Below, one piece after another: positions 7,971-16,320 of a DNA stretch of 64,000 bases. The notes beneath the pieces were generated by a model. The model saw nothing but the letters and a program-made list of their open reading frames with translations. It was not told the DNA's origin and did no database searches. Position 1 is the stretch's first letter, and each line of letters opens with the position of its first letter. The DNA comes from Marmoricola sp. GTDB lineage: Bacteria; Actinomycetota; Actinomycetes; Propionibacteriales; Nocardioidaceae. Where the stretch lies: NCBI GenBank assembly GCA_025964775.1, contig JAOPYE010000038.1:1-64000 (forward strand), written 5' to 3'. The position numbers were made by a program, and so were the translations under genes.

Positions 7971-8462
7971 ATGCGACGGTTCGTTGTGCTGGTCGTCGCC
8001 CTGGCAGCGTGTCTGAGTCTGGGCGCTGTGGCGGTCCTGCCTGCCTTCGCCGACGACGCTCCGCCACCGATACCGTTTCCGCCGGGCATCTCCGGTCCGA
8101 CCCCGACGGTGCACGCGACGCCGAAGCCCGGGCCGACGTACGTGATCACACCCGGTACGAAGGGGTCGCAGCTGCCCGCTCCGGTGACGGTGCTGCCGTC
8201 GGGCACGAAGCCGCTGGCCTCGGGGTCACCGCACCCGACCCCGTCGACCCGGAGTCCGGCCGCGAGCCCCACCGCCGGCTCCACCCCGACGCTCGGGGTC
8301 ACCGAGGTGGCGGCACCCGTTGCCGGCGCGACGGCCGCGTCCTCCCCGAACGACACGGACCGGTGGTGGATGATCGGTGCAGCCGGGTTCCTGCTGCTCG
8401 TGCTCAGCGAATTCGCCCGACTGGACCTGCGGGGCCGCAAGCACCCCCTCCCCGTGCGGTGA
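7971..8462 (+). CDS. Exported Pro/Thr-rich protein with C-terminal membrane anchor
   Basis: 163 residues of unrecognised family. A signal peptide (MRRFVVLVVALAAC to AFA-DD) is followed by about 95 residues dominated by Pro, Thr, Ser and Gly, a wall-spanning type of linker. A single membrane segment (WWMIGAAGFLLLVLSEF) and a short basic tail RLDLRGRKHPLPVR end the protein. There is no LPXTG, so retention would be by the membrane helix, not by sortase. The next gene, a lipoprotein, starts 26 bases downstream. Confidence 0.65.
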   Translation: MRRFVVLVVALAACLSLGAVAVLPAFADDAPPPIPFPPGISGPTPTVHATPKPGPTYVITPGTKGSQLPAPVTVLPSGTKPLASGSPHPTPSTRSPAASPTAGSTPTLGVTEVAAPVAGATAASSPNDTDRWWMIGAAGFLLLVLSEFARLDLRGRKHPLPVR

Positions 8463-8488
8463 ACCGCCCGAACCCCGAAGGACACCCG

Positions 8489-8854
8489 ATGCGGCGCGCC
8501 ACTCCGTTCCTCCTCGTCCTGCTCGCGGTACCCGTCCTTGCCGGGTGCCAGTCCGTTCCGAGCAACGCCTCGGTCAAGGCGTTCTGCTCCTCGGGTGATC
8601 GGTTCTCGGCCTCGACCAGGTTCGACCAGGGTGTCGCTGCGGCGAAGAACCTGGCGAAGGTCGGTACGCCGGTAGGGATCAACGCCGACGCCCGCGCCGG
8701 CTTCATCGAGCTGATCAACCGGGTCACCAGCGCGCACGACGGCAACGACTTCACCACCAAGTCCAGGAAGCTGACCGTCGACGAGCAGAAGCACCTTGTG
8801 GCGCTGACCAACTACATCGCGAAGACCTGCACCGACACGGCGTCGATGCCCTAG
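8489..8854 (+). CDS. Small lipoprotein of unknown function
   Basis: 121 residues. A short basic N-terminus and hydrophobic core lead to the lipobox VLAGC, giving lipidation at the cysteine near residue 20. The mature part is about 100 residues, with two further cysteines (AFCSS and AKTCTDT) that could form a disulfide. No known domain recognised. GAAGGA precedes ATG 8489. It ends convergently with the SEC-C gene, the two stops sharing the four bases CTAG. Confidence 0.7.
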   Translation: MRRATPFLLVLLAVPVLAGCQSVPSNASVKAFCSSGDRFSASTRFDQGVAAAKNLAKVGTPVGINADARAGFIELINRVTSAHDGNDFTTKSRKLTVDEQKHLVALTNYIAKTCTDTASMP

Positions 8855-9258
8855 AGCGTCTCGCCCTCCAGGTAGACCCAGCGTCCGGTCCGGCGTACGA
8901 AGGTGCTGCGCTCGTGCAGCGCACCGGTCTGGCCGGACCAGGCCCAGTGCGCCCGGAAGGTGACCTCGCCCCGGTCGGCGTCGTGCTCCTCGACACCGAG
9001 CACCTCCAGGCCCGTCCAGATCAAGCCTTCGTCGGGAGCCAGGTCAGCGGGTCGGGTGCGGGGATGCCAGGTGCGGAACAGGTGGTCGAGGTCGCCGAGC
9101 ACGTACGCCGTGTAGCGCGAGCGCATCAGCTCCTCGACACCGTCGGCGGCGCGTTCGTTGCGAACCAGGGGACCGCAGCAGTCGTTGAACCGGGCACCGG
9201 ATCCGCACGGGCAGTCGTCGGGGCTCTCGTCAGCTGGCAGGAGACGCACAACCGGCAC
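8851..9258 (-). CDS. YchJ-family SEC-C motif protein (UPF0225)
   Basis: 135 residues. The N-terminal SEC-C zinc motif is complete (CPCGSGARFNDCCGP), followed by the NTF2-like domain typical of YchJ (RSRYTAYVLGDLDHLFRTWHP). The biochemical role of this family is not established; it is widespread and usually single copy. The start is taken at GTG 9258, nine residues before the zinc motif region and in keeping with family length. The gene faces the AAA+ gene across a 31-base gap. Confidence 0.85.
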   Translation of the reverse strand: MPVVRLLPADESPDDCPCGSGARFNDCCGPLVRNERAADGVEELMRSRYTAYVLGDLDHLFRTWHPRTRPADLAPDEGLIWTGLEVLGVEEHDADRGEVTFRAHWAWSGQTGALHERSTFVRRTGRWVYLEGETL

Positions 9259-9277
9259 GCTACTGGGGTTCGCTGGG

Positions 9278-9283
9278 TAGCCT
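9278..9283 (+). promoter_or_regulatory. -10 box TAGCCT, leaderless AAA+ gene
   Basis: TAGCCT lies exactly six bases before GTG 9290, with no Shine-Dalgarno sequence. It supports this GTG as start and a leaderless transcript. Confidence 0.55.
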
Positions 9284-9289
9284 GAAGCG

Positions 9290-10711
9290 GTGACCCCATC
9301 GCAGCCCTCCGCCCCTCCCGCCCCCACCACCGTCGGCGAGCTCCGCGCCTCCGGACACGTCCAGAAGTCCCTGCGGGCCGAGTTGCGCGACAACCTGCTC
9401 GACGCCCTGCGCGAGGGCCGCGATCCGTGGCCCGGCCTGCACGGCTTCGAGAGCACGGTCATCCCGCAGGTCGAGCGTGCCCTGCTCGCCGGCCACGACA
9501 TCGTGCTTCTCGGTGAGCGCGGCCAGGGCAAGACCCGGCTGCTGCGGACGCTGGTCGGTCTGCTCGACGAGTGGACCCCGGTCATCGCCGGAGCCGAGCT
9601 CGGCGAGCACCCCTACGAGCCGGTCACCCACGCGTCACAGCGCCGGGCCGCGGCCGAGGGCGACGCACTCCCGATCACCTGGCGCCACCGCGACGAGCGG
9701 TACGCCGAGAAGCTGGCGACCCCGGACACCAGCGTCGCGGACCTGATCGGCGACGTCGACCCGATGAAGGTGGCCGAAGGCCGGTCGCTCGGGGACCCGG
9801 AGACGATCCACTTCGGCCTGATCCCGCGCAGCCACCGGGGCATCGTCGCGATCAACGAGCTCCCGGATCTGGCCGAGCGCATCCAGGTCGCGATGCTCAA
9901 CGTGATGGAGGAGCGCGACATCCAGATCCGCGGCTACGTGCTGCGCCTGGACATCGACGTGCTCGTCGTCGCCAGCGCCAACCCCGAGGACTACACCAAC
10001 CGTGGCCGGATCATCACGCCGCTCAAGGACCGCTTCGGTGCCGAGATCCGTACCCACTACCCGGTGCGCATCGAGGACGAGGTCGCGGTGATCCGGCAGG
10101 AGGCGCACCTGGTGGCCGACGTACCGGACCACCTGGTCGAGATCCTGGCCCGGTTCACCCGTGCCTTGCGGCAGAGCCAGTCGGTGGACCAGCGTTCCGG
10201 GGTCAGCGCCCGCTTCGCGATCGCCGGGGCCGAGACCATCGGCGCGGCGGCCCTGCACCGCGCGACCTCGCAGGGCGAGCCGCACGCCGTGGCCCGGGTC
10301 GTCGACCTGCAGACCGCTGTGGACGTGCTCGGCGGCAAGGTCGAGTTCGAGACCGGCGAGGAGGGTCGGGAGGAGGAGATCCTGACCCACCTGCTGCGGA
10401 CCTCGACCGCCGAGACCGTGCGGGAACACCTGGCCGGCCTGGACCTGGGCCTGCTCGTCGACGCCCTCGAGGACGACGCCGCGGTCGTGACGGGCGAGCA
10501 GGTCTCCGCGGCAGATTTCCTGGCGAGCCTGCCCGAGCTGCCGCCGACCGAGGCCAGCGAGTCCGACCTGTACGACCAGATCGCCGATCGCCTCGGCGCG
10601 ACCAACGACGGCCAGCGGGCCGCCGCGATCGAGCTCGCGCTCGAGGGCCTGTACCTCGCACGCAAGGTCGCCAAGGACGAGTCGGCGGGGGAGACGGTCT
10701 ACGGTGGCTGA
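9290..10711 (+). CDS. MoxR/magnesium-chelatase-like AAA+ ATPase
   Basis: 473 residues. Walker A is LGERGQGKTRLL (about residues 75-86). The Walker B region reads GIVAINELPDLAERIQVAMLNVMEER, and ANPEDYTNRGRIITPLKDRFG fits sensor 1 and the arginine-finger region. This is the BchI/MoxR group, which works as a chaperone with a VWA-domain partner. Here that partner is the next gene, overlapping by eight bases. The pair corresponds in arrangement to mycobacterial Rv0958/Rv0959. Client or metal substrate unknown; there is no sign of tetrapyrrole genes nearby, so a true chelatase role is unlikely. Confidence 0.85.
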   Translation: MTPSQPSAPPAPTTVGELRASGHVQKSLRAELRDNLLDALREGRDPWPGLHGFESTVIPQVERALLAGHDIVLLGERGQGKTRLLRTLVGLLDEWTPVIAGAELGEHPYEPVTHASQRRAAAEGDALPITWRHRDERYAEKLATPDTSVADLIGDVDPMKVAEGRSLGDPETIHFGLIPRSHRGIVAINELPDLAERIQVAMLNVMEERDIQIRGYVLRLDIDVLVVASANPEDYTNRGRIITPLKDRFGAEIRTHYPVRIEDEVAVIRQEAHLVADVPDHLVEILARFTRALRQSQSVDQRSGVSARFAIAGAETIGAAALHRATSQGEPHAVARVVDLQTAVDVLGGKVEFETGEEGREEEILTHLLRTSTAETVREHLAGLDLGLLVDALEDDAAVVTGEQVSAADFLASLPELPPTEASESDLYDQIADRLGATNDGQRAAAIELALEGLYLARKVAKDESAGETVYGG

Positions 10712-12812
10712 CCCCGGAGGCCGGCGGACCCGGGGACGTCGCCGCGCGCGCTACGCCCGGTACGACGGCGGTCCGGACCCGCTGGCACCGCCGGTGGACC
10801 TGGCCGAGGCACTCCAGCACATCGGCGAGGACGTGATGGGCGGGTACTCGCCCGAGCGCGCGATGGCGGAGTTCCTCCGCCGTGGCCCTTCGACAAGCTC
10901 AGGAGGGGCCGGCAGTAGGGGGCTGGACGAGCTGGCCCGCGAGGTGGCCCGCAAGCGCCAGGAGATGCTCCAGCGGCACAGCCTGGACGGCACCCTGAAC
11001 GAGGTCCGCGAGCTGCTCGACAACGCGGTCCTCACCGAACGCGCCCAGCTGGCGCGCGACGTCGACCTCGATGACACCGACCGCGCCTTCCGGGAGATGC
11101 AGCTCGAGGGACTGCCCGCCTCGACTGCGGCGGCGGTCAGCGAGCTGGCGCAGTACGACTGGCAGAGCGCCGAGGCGCGGGCGGACTACGAGAAGATCAA
11201 GGACCTGCTCGGTCGCGAGCTGCTCGACCAGCGCTTCAAGGGCATGAAGGAGGCGATGGAGGGCGCGACCGACGCGGACCGCGCAGCCATCAACGAGATG
11301 CTCGCCGACCTCAACGAGCTGCTCGAGAAGAACCGGCGCGGCGAGGACACCCCCGAGGACTTCGCCGAGTTCATGGACAAGCACGGCGACTTCTTTCCGG
11401 AGAACCCGCGTGACATCGACGAGCTGATGGACGCGCTCGCCCAGCGGGCGGCGGCGGCCCAGCGGATGATGAACTCGATGACGGCCGAGCAGCGGCGCGA
11501 GCTGATGGAGCTCTCGGCCCAGGCGTTCGGGTCGCCCGAGCTCATGGAGGGCCTCAACCGGCTCGATGGCAACCTGCAGGCGCTCCGGCCCGGCGAGGAC
11601 TGGAGCGGCTCGGAGCAGTTCGGCGGTGGCGAAGGCTTGGGGCTCGGCGACGGCACTGGCGTGCTGCAGGACCTGGCCGAGCTCGACGCGCTGTCCGAGC
11701 AGCTCTCGCAGTCCTACGGCGGGGCAAGGATGGATGATCTCGACCTGGACGCGCTGGCCCGACAGCTGGGGGACCAGGCGGCGGTCGATGCCCGGACGCT
11801 CCAGGAGCTCGAGCGAGCGCTGCGCGACTCCGGCTACCTCAAGCGGACCTCGGACGGCCAGCTGCGCCTCTCACCGAAGGCGATGCGCCAGCTCGGCAAG
11901 GCGCTGCTCAAGGACGTCGCCACCCGGATCTCCGGCCGCCAGGGCCAGCGCGACCTGCGCCACGCCGGTGCCGCCGGAGAGCGCAGCGGAGCCACCCGGG
12001 AATGGGCCTTCGGCGACACCGAGCCCTGGGACATCCCGCGCACGGTGCTCAACGCCGTACGTCGCCGCGCTGCCGACGACGATCCATCGGTGGTTGAGGA
12101 GGGCCGGCACGGCCCGTCTCGAAACCGCCTCTTCGAGCTGGCCGACATCGAGGTGATGGAGACCGAGGCCCGGACCCAGGCGGCCGTAGCCCTGCTCGTG
12201 GACACCTCGTTCTCGATGGCGATGGACGGTCGGTGGGTCCCGATGAAGCGCACCGCCCTGGCGCTGCACCAGCTGGTCACCAGCCGGTTCCGCGGCGACC
12301 GGCTGCAGCTGATCGGCTTCGGGCGGCACGCCGAGGTGATGGAGATCGAGCAGCTCACGGCACTGGACGCGATGTGGGCCAAGGGCACGAACCTGCACCA
12401 CGCCCTGCTGCTGGCCAACCGGCACTTCCGCAAGCACCCGAACGCGCAACCGGTGCTGCTGATCGTCACCGACGGCGAGCCGACCTCCCACCTCGAGCCC
12501 GACGGCGAGGTCTACTTCTCCTACCCGCCGCACCCGCTGACGATCGCCTACAGCGTGCGCGAGCTCGACAACGCCGGCCGGCTCGGCGCCCAGGTCACGT
12601 TCTTCCGGCTCGGTGACGACCCCGGCCTGGCCCGGTTCATCGACTCGATGGCGAAGCGCGTCGACGGCAAGGTGGTCGCGCCCGAGCTGGACGACCTCGG
12701 CGCCGCCGTCGTCGGCAGCTACCTCGGATCGCGAGGCGGCCGTGGTTCCGGCGCGTCTGCCGCCGAGGACTTCGGCGGATGGTTTGGCAACCGGGGTTTC
12801 TGGGTGGGGTGA
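10704..12812 (+). CDS. VWA-domain partner of the AAA+ ATPase
   Basis: 702 residues. A long, highly charged and probably helical region (about 60-440) precedes a C-terminal von Willebrand A domain. The MIDAS motif is DTSFS (in LLVDTSFSMAMDG, near residue 500), with IVTDGEPTSH later. Such proteins bind the AAA+ partner and contact client proteins through the metal site. Two stretches look like repeat DNA captured in frame: 10886-10908, giving a PSTSSGGAG segment, and 12088-12127, giving SVVEEGRHGPSRNR between two conserved parts. A third repeat copy begins three bases after the stop. GTG 10704 overlaps the AAA+ gene. Confidence 0.85.
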   Translation: MADPGGRRTRGRRRARYARYDGGPDPLAPPVDLAEALQHIGEDVMGGYSPERAMAEFLRRGPSTSSGGAGSRGLDELAREVARKRQEMLQRHSLDGTLNEVRELLDNAVLTERAQLARDVDLDDTDRAFREMQLEGLPASTAAAVSELAQYDWQSAEARADYEKIKDLLGRELLDQRFKGMKEAMEGATDADRAAINEMLADLNELLEKNRRGEDTPEDFAEFMDKHGDFFPENPRDIDELMDALAQRAAAAQRMMNSMTAEQRRELMELSAQAFGSPELMEGLNRLDGNLQALRPGEDWSGSEQFGGGEGLGLGDGTGVLQDLAELDALSEQLSQSYGGARMDDLDLDALARQLGDQAAVDARTLQELERALRDSGYLKRTSDGQLRLSPKAMRQLGKALLKDVATRISGRQGQRDLRHAGAAGERSGATREWAFGDTEPWDIPRTVLNAVRRRAADDDPSVVEEGRHGPSRNRLFELADIEVMETEARTQAAVALLVDTSFSMAMDGRWVPMKRTALALHQLVTSRFRGDRLQLIGFGRHAEVMEIEQLTALDAMWAKGTNLHHALLLANRHFRKHPNAQPVLLIVTDGEPTSHLEPDGEVYFSYPPHPLTIAYSVRELDNAGRLGAQVTFFRLGDDPGLARFIDSMAKRVDGKVVAPELDDLGAAVVGSYLGSRGGRGSGASAAEDFGGWFGNRGFWVG
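10886..10908. repeat. Dispersed repeat motif inside VWA gene
   Basis: Contains TTCGACAAGCTCAGGA, flanked by CCC and GGGG so that the ends are complementary. I recall this motif as a common dispersed repeat in high-GC genomes, usually intergenic. Here it is translated as part of a Ser/Gly-rich insertion. No second copy was found in the window. Confidence 0.5.
12088..12127 (+). repeat. Hairpin repeat, copy 1 (in-frame within VWA gene)
   Basis: Constant left arm CGGTGGTTGAGGAG, variable stem GGCCG, loop GCA, stem CGGCC, constant right arm CGTCTCGAAACC. Same family as 12815-12853 and 41188-41225. The other two copies are intergenic; this one is coding. Confidence 0.8.
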
Positions 12813-12814
12813 GG

Positions 12815-12853
12815 GGTTTCGAGACGGTTGCTGCGCAACCTCCTCAACCACCG
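12815..12853 (-). repeat. Hairpin repeat, copy 2
   Basis: Reverse-complement orientation. Read on the minus strand it has the same constant arms, stem GTTGC, loop GCA, stem GCAAC. It fills the gap between the convergent VWA and NTF2-like genes, where it could also act as a terminator. Confidence 0.8.
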
Positions 12854-12856
12854 TGG

Positions 12857-13246
12857 TTACGTGAAGAGCTGAGCCGCCATCGCGCCGATCACGGCGGTCA
12901 GCGCCTTCATCGGCCGGATCATCACGGTGAACGAGACGATCATGCCGTCGTCGTCCCAGGTGATCAGGTCGATGCCCTCGACCTGCATGCCGTCCACGAC
13001 GGTGGTGAACCGCAGGACCGCGTCGTTCTCGCGCTGCCAGGTGTCGTGGTAGGCCAGATCCGGGCCGAGGACCACCAGCGCGGCGCTGAGGTAGGCCACC
13101 ACGGTGTCCCGGCCCTCCTGCGGCGTGTGCACCGCCGGGGAGCGGAACACGGCATCGGGCGCGATCATCCCGGCCAGTACCGAGGCGTCCCGGGACGCGA
13201 CGACCTGGTGCCAGCGCTCCAGGCCAAGCTCGGCCGCGGTGCTCAC
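12857..13246 (-). CDS. NTF2/SnoaL-like protein
   Basis: 129-residue alpha+beta cone-fold protein of the NTF2-like superfamily. Typical signs are the N-terminal helix LERWHQVVASRD, APDAVFRSPAVHTPQEGRDTV and the closing strands DLITWDDDGMIVSFTVMIRP. These proteins are small-molecule isomerases, dehydratases or binding modules; the pocket residues do not identify one. GTG 13246 overlaps the stop of the secreted protease gene by four bases (GTGA), so it is the second gene of that unit, an unusual pairing of a cytosolic protein with an exported one. Confidence 0.75.
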   Translation of the reverse strand: MSTAAELGLERWHQVVASRDASVLAGMIAPDAVFRSPAVHTPQEGRDTVVAYLSAALVVLGPDLAYHDTWQRENDAVLRFTTVVDGMQVEGIDLITWDDDGMIVSFTVMIRPMKALTAVIGAMAAQLFT

Positions 13247-14739
13247 AGCAGGGCCCGGGCACGGACCAGGAACGCCCGGTTGTCGGCACCGTAGATGCTC
13301 GCGTTGGTGGCGACCAGCACCACCGAGGAGACCTGACGCGGGTTGAAGGTGACCACCTTGGTCCCGTCGCCGCGGTTGTTCAGCGGGACCGTGTAGATCA
13401 GCACCTGCCCGCTGTGCATCCGGACCTGGACGGTTGCCCAGCCGATCGGCGAGTACGGCGCATTGATGCTCACCCGCGGCCGGGTCCTGCGCGGCATCGC
13501 CGGGCCGGGTCGCACGATCATCGAGGCGTTCGTCAGGTGGTTCAGGACCACCTTCCGCCAGCCGGTGTCGCGACGGCTCCGGGTCAGGTGCGCACGGGCC
13601 CAGTACGCCGGCGCCGGGTAGAGCGAGCGATCGACGTACGTCCGGGGCGGCAGGGTGTTCCACACCCCGAACAGGCCGAACTCCGAGCGGAACGAGAGCC
13701 CGCGTGCGGCGAGCGCGCTCACGACGTCCTGCATTGCCGTCCGGTTCACATACGTACTGGCCAGGTTCCAGACCTGCTTGACGATGCTCGGGTCGTGCCG
13801 GCTCTCGGAGAGGAACTTCCAGAACAGCGTCGCGGCGTACCACTGCGACTGCGCGTCGGTGTCGATCGGCGTGCGCGGGTTCACGATCGCCCCGCCCGCC
13901 CGGACGTACTGCAGGTAGTCGTTGACCGACGGGTAGACCTGGTCCTCCATCCAGACCGCGGATCCCTCCAGGAGCCAGCGCTCCTGGTAGGAGTTGTAGC
14001 CGAACTGGATCGCGTGGAAGAACTCGTGGGCGGCGGTGACCTCGAGGTCACCGAGAGAGCTCGTCGGGCCGGGGAACTGGTTCGGGGAGAAGTCGTTGTC
14101 GACTGCACAGGCAGCCGAGGCTTTGACACCGTGCAACCCGATGGGCGTGCACTCGCCGTAGTAGCGGAAGGCACCCATGTCTTCCAGCGTGACGTCGGTG
14201 AGGCCATCACCGTCGCTGATCGGCCGTCGGTAACCGAGCGTGCCGACCTCGTAGGCGTAGACGTGCTCGAAGGTGTCAGCAGTGAGTTGCGCCTGCTGTT
14301 CGCTTGCAGCGTCCGAGCCGACAATCGTGTAGTGAACACAGAAGTGGCCAGGGCCGCCCTGCCCGTTTTTCGACAGGATCACTGGGTTCGTAATTGTTCC
14401 GGTGCACGTCGGATACGAGACCGGATCTGCCGGGCCGTCTGCCGTCAGCGCAGCGGCACGTGCGCGGTCAGTGGCGCTCATCGAACCCATCGCGTGGCGC
14501 AGTTCCAGGAGCAGGACGGTGAGGTCCCGGTAGTGGCTGAGACCTGCCGAAGGCCTGGACTTCAGCTCGGCAGCGACGTTCTCCAGCACCTGGTGGGCCG
14601 CCGCCTGGCCGATCCGCGAGGTCACCCGATCGCCGGTGCCAGCGGCTGCCTGGGCGCCGGCAGGGACGGACGTGGACACGGCAAGGACGAGGGCGACAGC
14701 GAGGGCCGAGACGACGCTCGTACGGAGAGGAGAACGCAC
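13243..14739 (-). CDS. Secreted HExxH putative metallopeptidase
   Basis: 498 residues. The signal peptide runs MRSPLRTSVVSALAVALVLA to about AGA-QA. A zinc-peptidase motif HEFFH stands at about 238-242 (TAAHEFFHAIQFGYN), and WLLEGSAVWMEDQVY about 20 residues later offers Glu259 as the third ligand, a gluzincin-like arrangement. This resembles the MXAN_6640-type group of putative metalloproteases. Cysteines at about 112, 134, 197 and 211 fit an extracellular protein. The C-terminal 120 residues look like a beta-rich domain. GTG 14739 is preceded by a TAGGCT -10 box at six bases. Confidence 0.75.
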   Translation of the reverse strand: MRSPLRTSVVSALAVALVLAVSTSVPAGAQAAAGTGDRVTSRIGQAAAHQVLENVAAELKSRPSAGLSHYRDLTVLLLELRHAMGSMSATDRARAAALTADGPADPVSYPTCTGTITNPVILSKNGQGGPGHFCVHYTIVGSDAASEQQAQLTADTFEHVYAYEVGTLGYRRPISDGDGLTDVTLEDMGAFRYYGECTPIGLHGVKASAACAVDNDFSPNQFPGPTSSLGDLEVTAAHEFFHAIQFGYNSYQERWLLEGSAVWMEDQVYPSVNDYLQYVRAGGAIVNPRTPIDTDAQSQWYAATLFWKFLSESRHDPSIVKQVWNLASTYVNRTAMQDVVSALAARGLSFRSEFGLFGVWNTLPPRTYVDRSLYPAPAYWARAHLTRSRRDTGWRKVVLNHLTNASMIVRPGPAMPRRTRPRVSINAPYSPIGWATVQVRMHSGQVLIYTVPLNNRGDGTKVVTFNPRQVSSVVLVATNASIYGADNRAFLVRARALL

Positions 14740-14745
14740 CCGGAG

Positions 14746-14751
14746 AGCCTA
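14746..14751 (-). promoter_or_regulatory. -10 box TAGGCT, leaderless protease gene
   Basis: On the minus strand TAGGCT ends six bases before GTG 14739. No ribosome binding site precedes the start. Confidence 0.55.
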
Positions 14752-14807
14752 GGTCACCCACCTGAGAATTCGGACAGATCCCGGAGTCCGGTACCGTCCG
14801 AGGCGCG

Positions 14808-16067
14808 ATGACGATCTCGATGATCCTGCCTGAAGGTGCGGCCGACGCCGACCGTCGTCGCCGTCTGCGGCAGATGAAGTCGCTGGCAGCGGGGTTGCTG
14901 CTGGTGGCCGCTGTGGTCTATCTGGTCACCCTGCACCGCTCGGGATTCTGGGGTTACGTCAACGCCGGCGCCGAGGCCAGCATGGTCGGCGCGATCGCAG
15001 ACTGGTTCGCGGTCACCGCCCTGTTCCGGCACCCGCTCGGCCTGCCGATCCCGCACACGGCGCTGATCCCCAAGCGCAAGGACGAGTTCGGCAAGTCCCT
15101 GGAGGACTTCGTGGCCGAGAACTTCCTGCAGGAGGAGATCATCCGGGACCGCTTGGTCGCGTCCCGGGTCTCGGCCCGCGTGGGCGAGTGGCTCCGTGAC
15201 CCGGTCAACGCGGCGAAGGTCGTGGCAGAAGGTGCCTCGCTCGCCACCGTCGGCCTGCGCCGGCTGCGCGACGCCGACGTGGAGTCGCTGGTCGCCGAGG
15301 TCCTCCTGCCGAGGCTGGTCGACGAGCCGATCTCGCCGATCGCCGGCAACCTGCTCAGCGAGGTGCTCGCCGACAACGCCCACTACGGCTTGGTCGACCT
15401 CGCCCTGGAAGAGGGGTACCACTGGCTGGTGCACAACCAGGAGACGTTCACCTCCGTGCTGGGCGAGCGCGCGCCACGCTGGGTGCCCGACAGGGTCAAC
15501 GAGCTGGTCACCGATCGGGTCCACCTCGAGGCCATCCACTGGGTCGCCGATATCCGCGCCGACCCGCACCACCGCGCCCGGGGAGCCCTGGACAGCCTGC
15601 TGCACCAGCTCGCCGACGACCTGCTCACCAATCCGGCCACCCAGGAACGCGCCGAGCGGCTCAAGACCCGGTTGCTCGAGCATCCGCAGTTCCTGGCGAG
15701 CGGGATGGCCGTCTTCGACGCCTTCAGGAGCGCCCTGCTCGATGCCCTAGGCGACACCGACGGGCCGCTGCGAGCCCGCGCGACGGCCGAGTTGGTCAGG
15801 TTCGGCGAACGCCTCGGGACCGACGAGGAGCTGGCTGCCAGGCTCGACGCCTGGGTGGCCGACGCCGCGGTCTTCGGCGTACGCCGGTACGGCGGCGAGC
15901 TGACCGCCGTCATCACGCACACGGTGGCTCGCTGGGACGGTCGCGAGGCCGCCTCGCGGATCGAGCTCCAGGTCGGCCGCGACCTTCAGTTCATCCGGAT
16001 CAACGGAACCATCGTCGGCGGCCTGGTCGGCGTGCTGATCCACGCCGTCAGCGTGGCCGTGTCCTGA
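14808..16067 (+). CDS. DUF445 membrane protein
   Basis: 419 residues. A membrane segment lies near residues 25-45 (LAAGLLLVAAVVYLVTL), followed by the DUF445 hallmark GYVNAGAEASMVGAIADWFAVTALFRHPLG. A long helical body and a C-terminal membrane hairpin (IVGGLVGVLIHAVSVAVS) complete the family pattern. DUF445 is widespread and its function is not established. No close operon partner; the S4 gene begins 25 bases later behind its own Shine-Dalgarno sequence. Confidence 0.85.
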   Translation: MTISMILPEGAADADRRRRLRQMKSLAAGLLLVAAVVYLVTLHRSGFWGYVNAGAEASMVGAIADWFAVTALFRHPLGLPIPHTALIPKRKDEFGKSLEDFVAENFLQEEIIRDRLVASRVSARVGEWLRDPVNAAKVVAEGASLATVGLRRLRDADVESLVAEVLLPRLVDEPISPIAGNLLSEVLADNAHYGLVDLALEEGYHWLVHNQETFTSVLGERAPRWVPDRVNELVTDRVHLEAIHWVADIRADPHHRARGALDSLLHQLADDLLTNPATQERAERLKTRLLEHPQFLASGMAVFDAFRSALLDALGDTDGPLRARATAELVRFGERLGTDEELAARLDAWVADAAVFGVRRYGGELTAVITHTVARWDGREAASRIELQVGRDLQFIRINGTIVGGLVGVLIHAVSVAVS

Positions 16068-16092
16068 ACCCCACCGAGAAGGGAGTCCTGAG

Positions 16093-16311
16093 GTGAGAGA
16101 GATCGAGATCCGCGATGCCTCGATCCGGCTCGGCCAGCTGCTCAAGCTGGCCGACTTCATCGACAACGGCAGCGATGCCAAGGACGTGCTGATGCGCGGC
16201 GGTGTCGAGGTCAACGGCGAGGTCGAGACGCGGCGGGGTCGCCAGCTCGTTCCGGGCGATCACGTGACGTTCGCCGGCGAGACCGTTGGCATCACGTCAT
16301 CGGCAGTCTAG
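16093..16311 (+). CDS. S4-domain RNA-binding protein (YaaA/RlbA-like)
   Basis: 72 residues, consisting almost entirely of one S4 domain: IRLGQLLKLADFIDNGSDAKDVLMRGGVEVNGEVETRRGRQL. Small free-standing S4 proteins bind structured RNA, probably rRNA or tRNA; the exact target of this subgroup is unknown. GTG 16093 has GGGAGT and GAGGTG close upstream, so this gene, unlike the next, is translated from a leader. Confidence 0.82.
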   Translation: MREIEIRDASIRLGQLLKLADFIDNGSDAKDVLMRGGVEVNGEVETRRGRQLVPGDHVTFAGETVGITSSAV

Positions 16312-16314
16312 ATT
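16309..16314 (+). promoter_or_regulatory. -10 box TAGATT, leaderless CBS gene
   Basis: TAGATT overlaps the stop codon of the S4 gene and ends six bases before ATG 16321. Confidence 0.5.
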
Positions 16315-16320
16315 CGAAGC

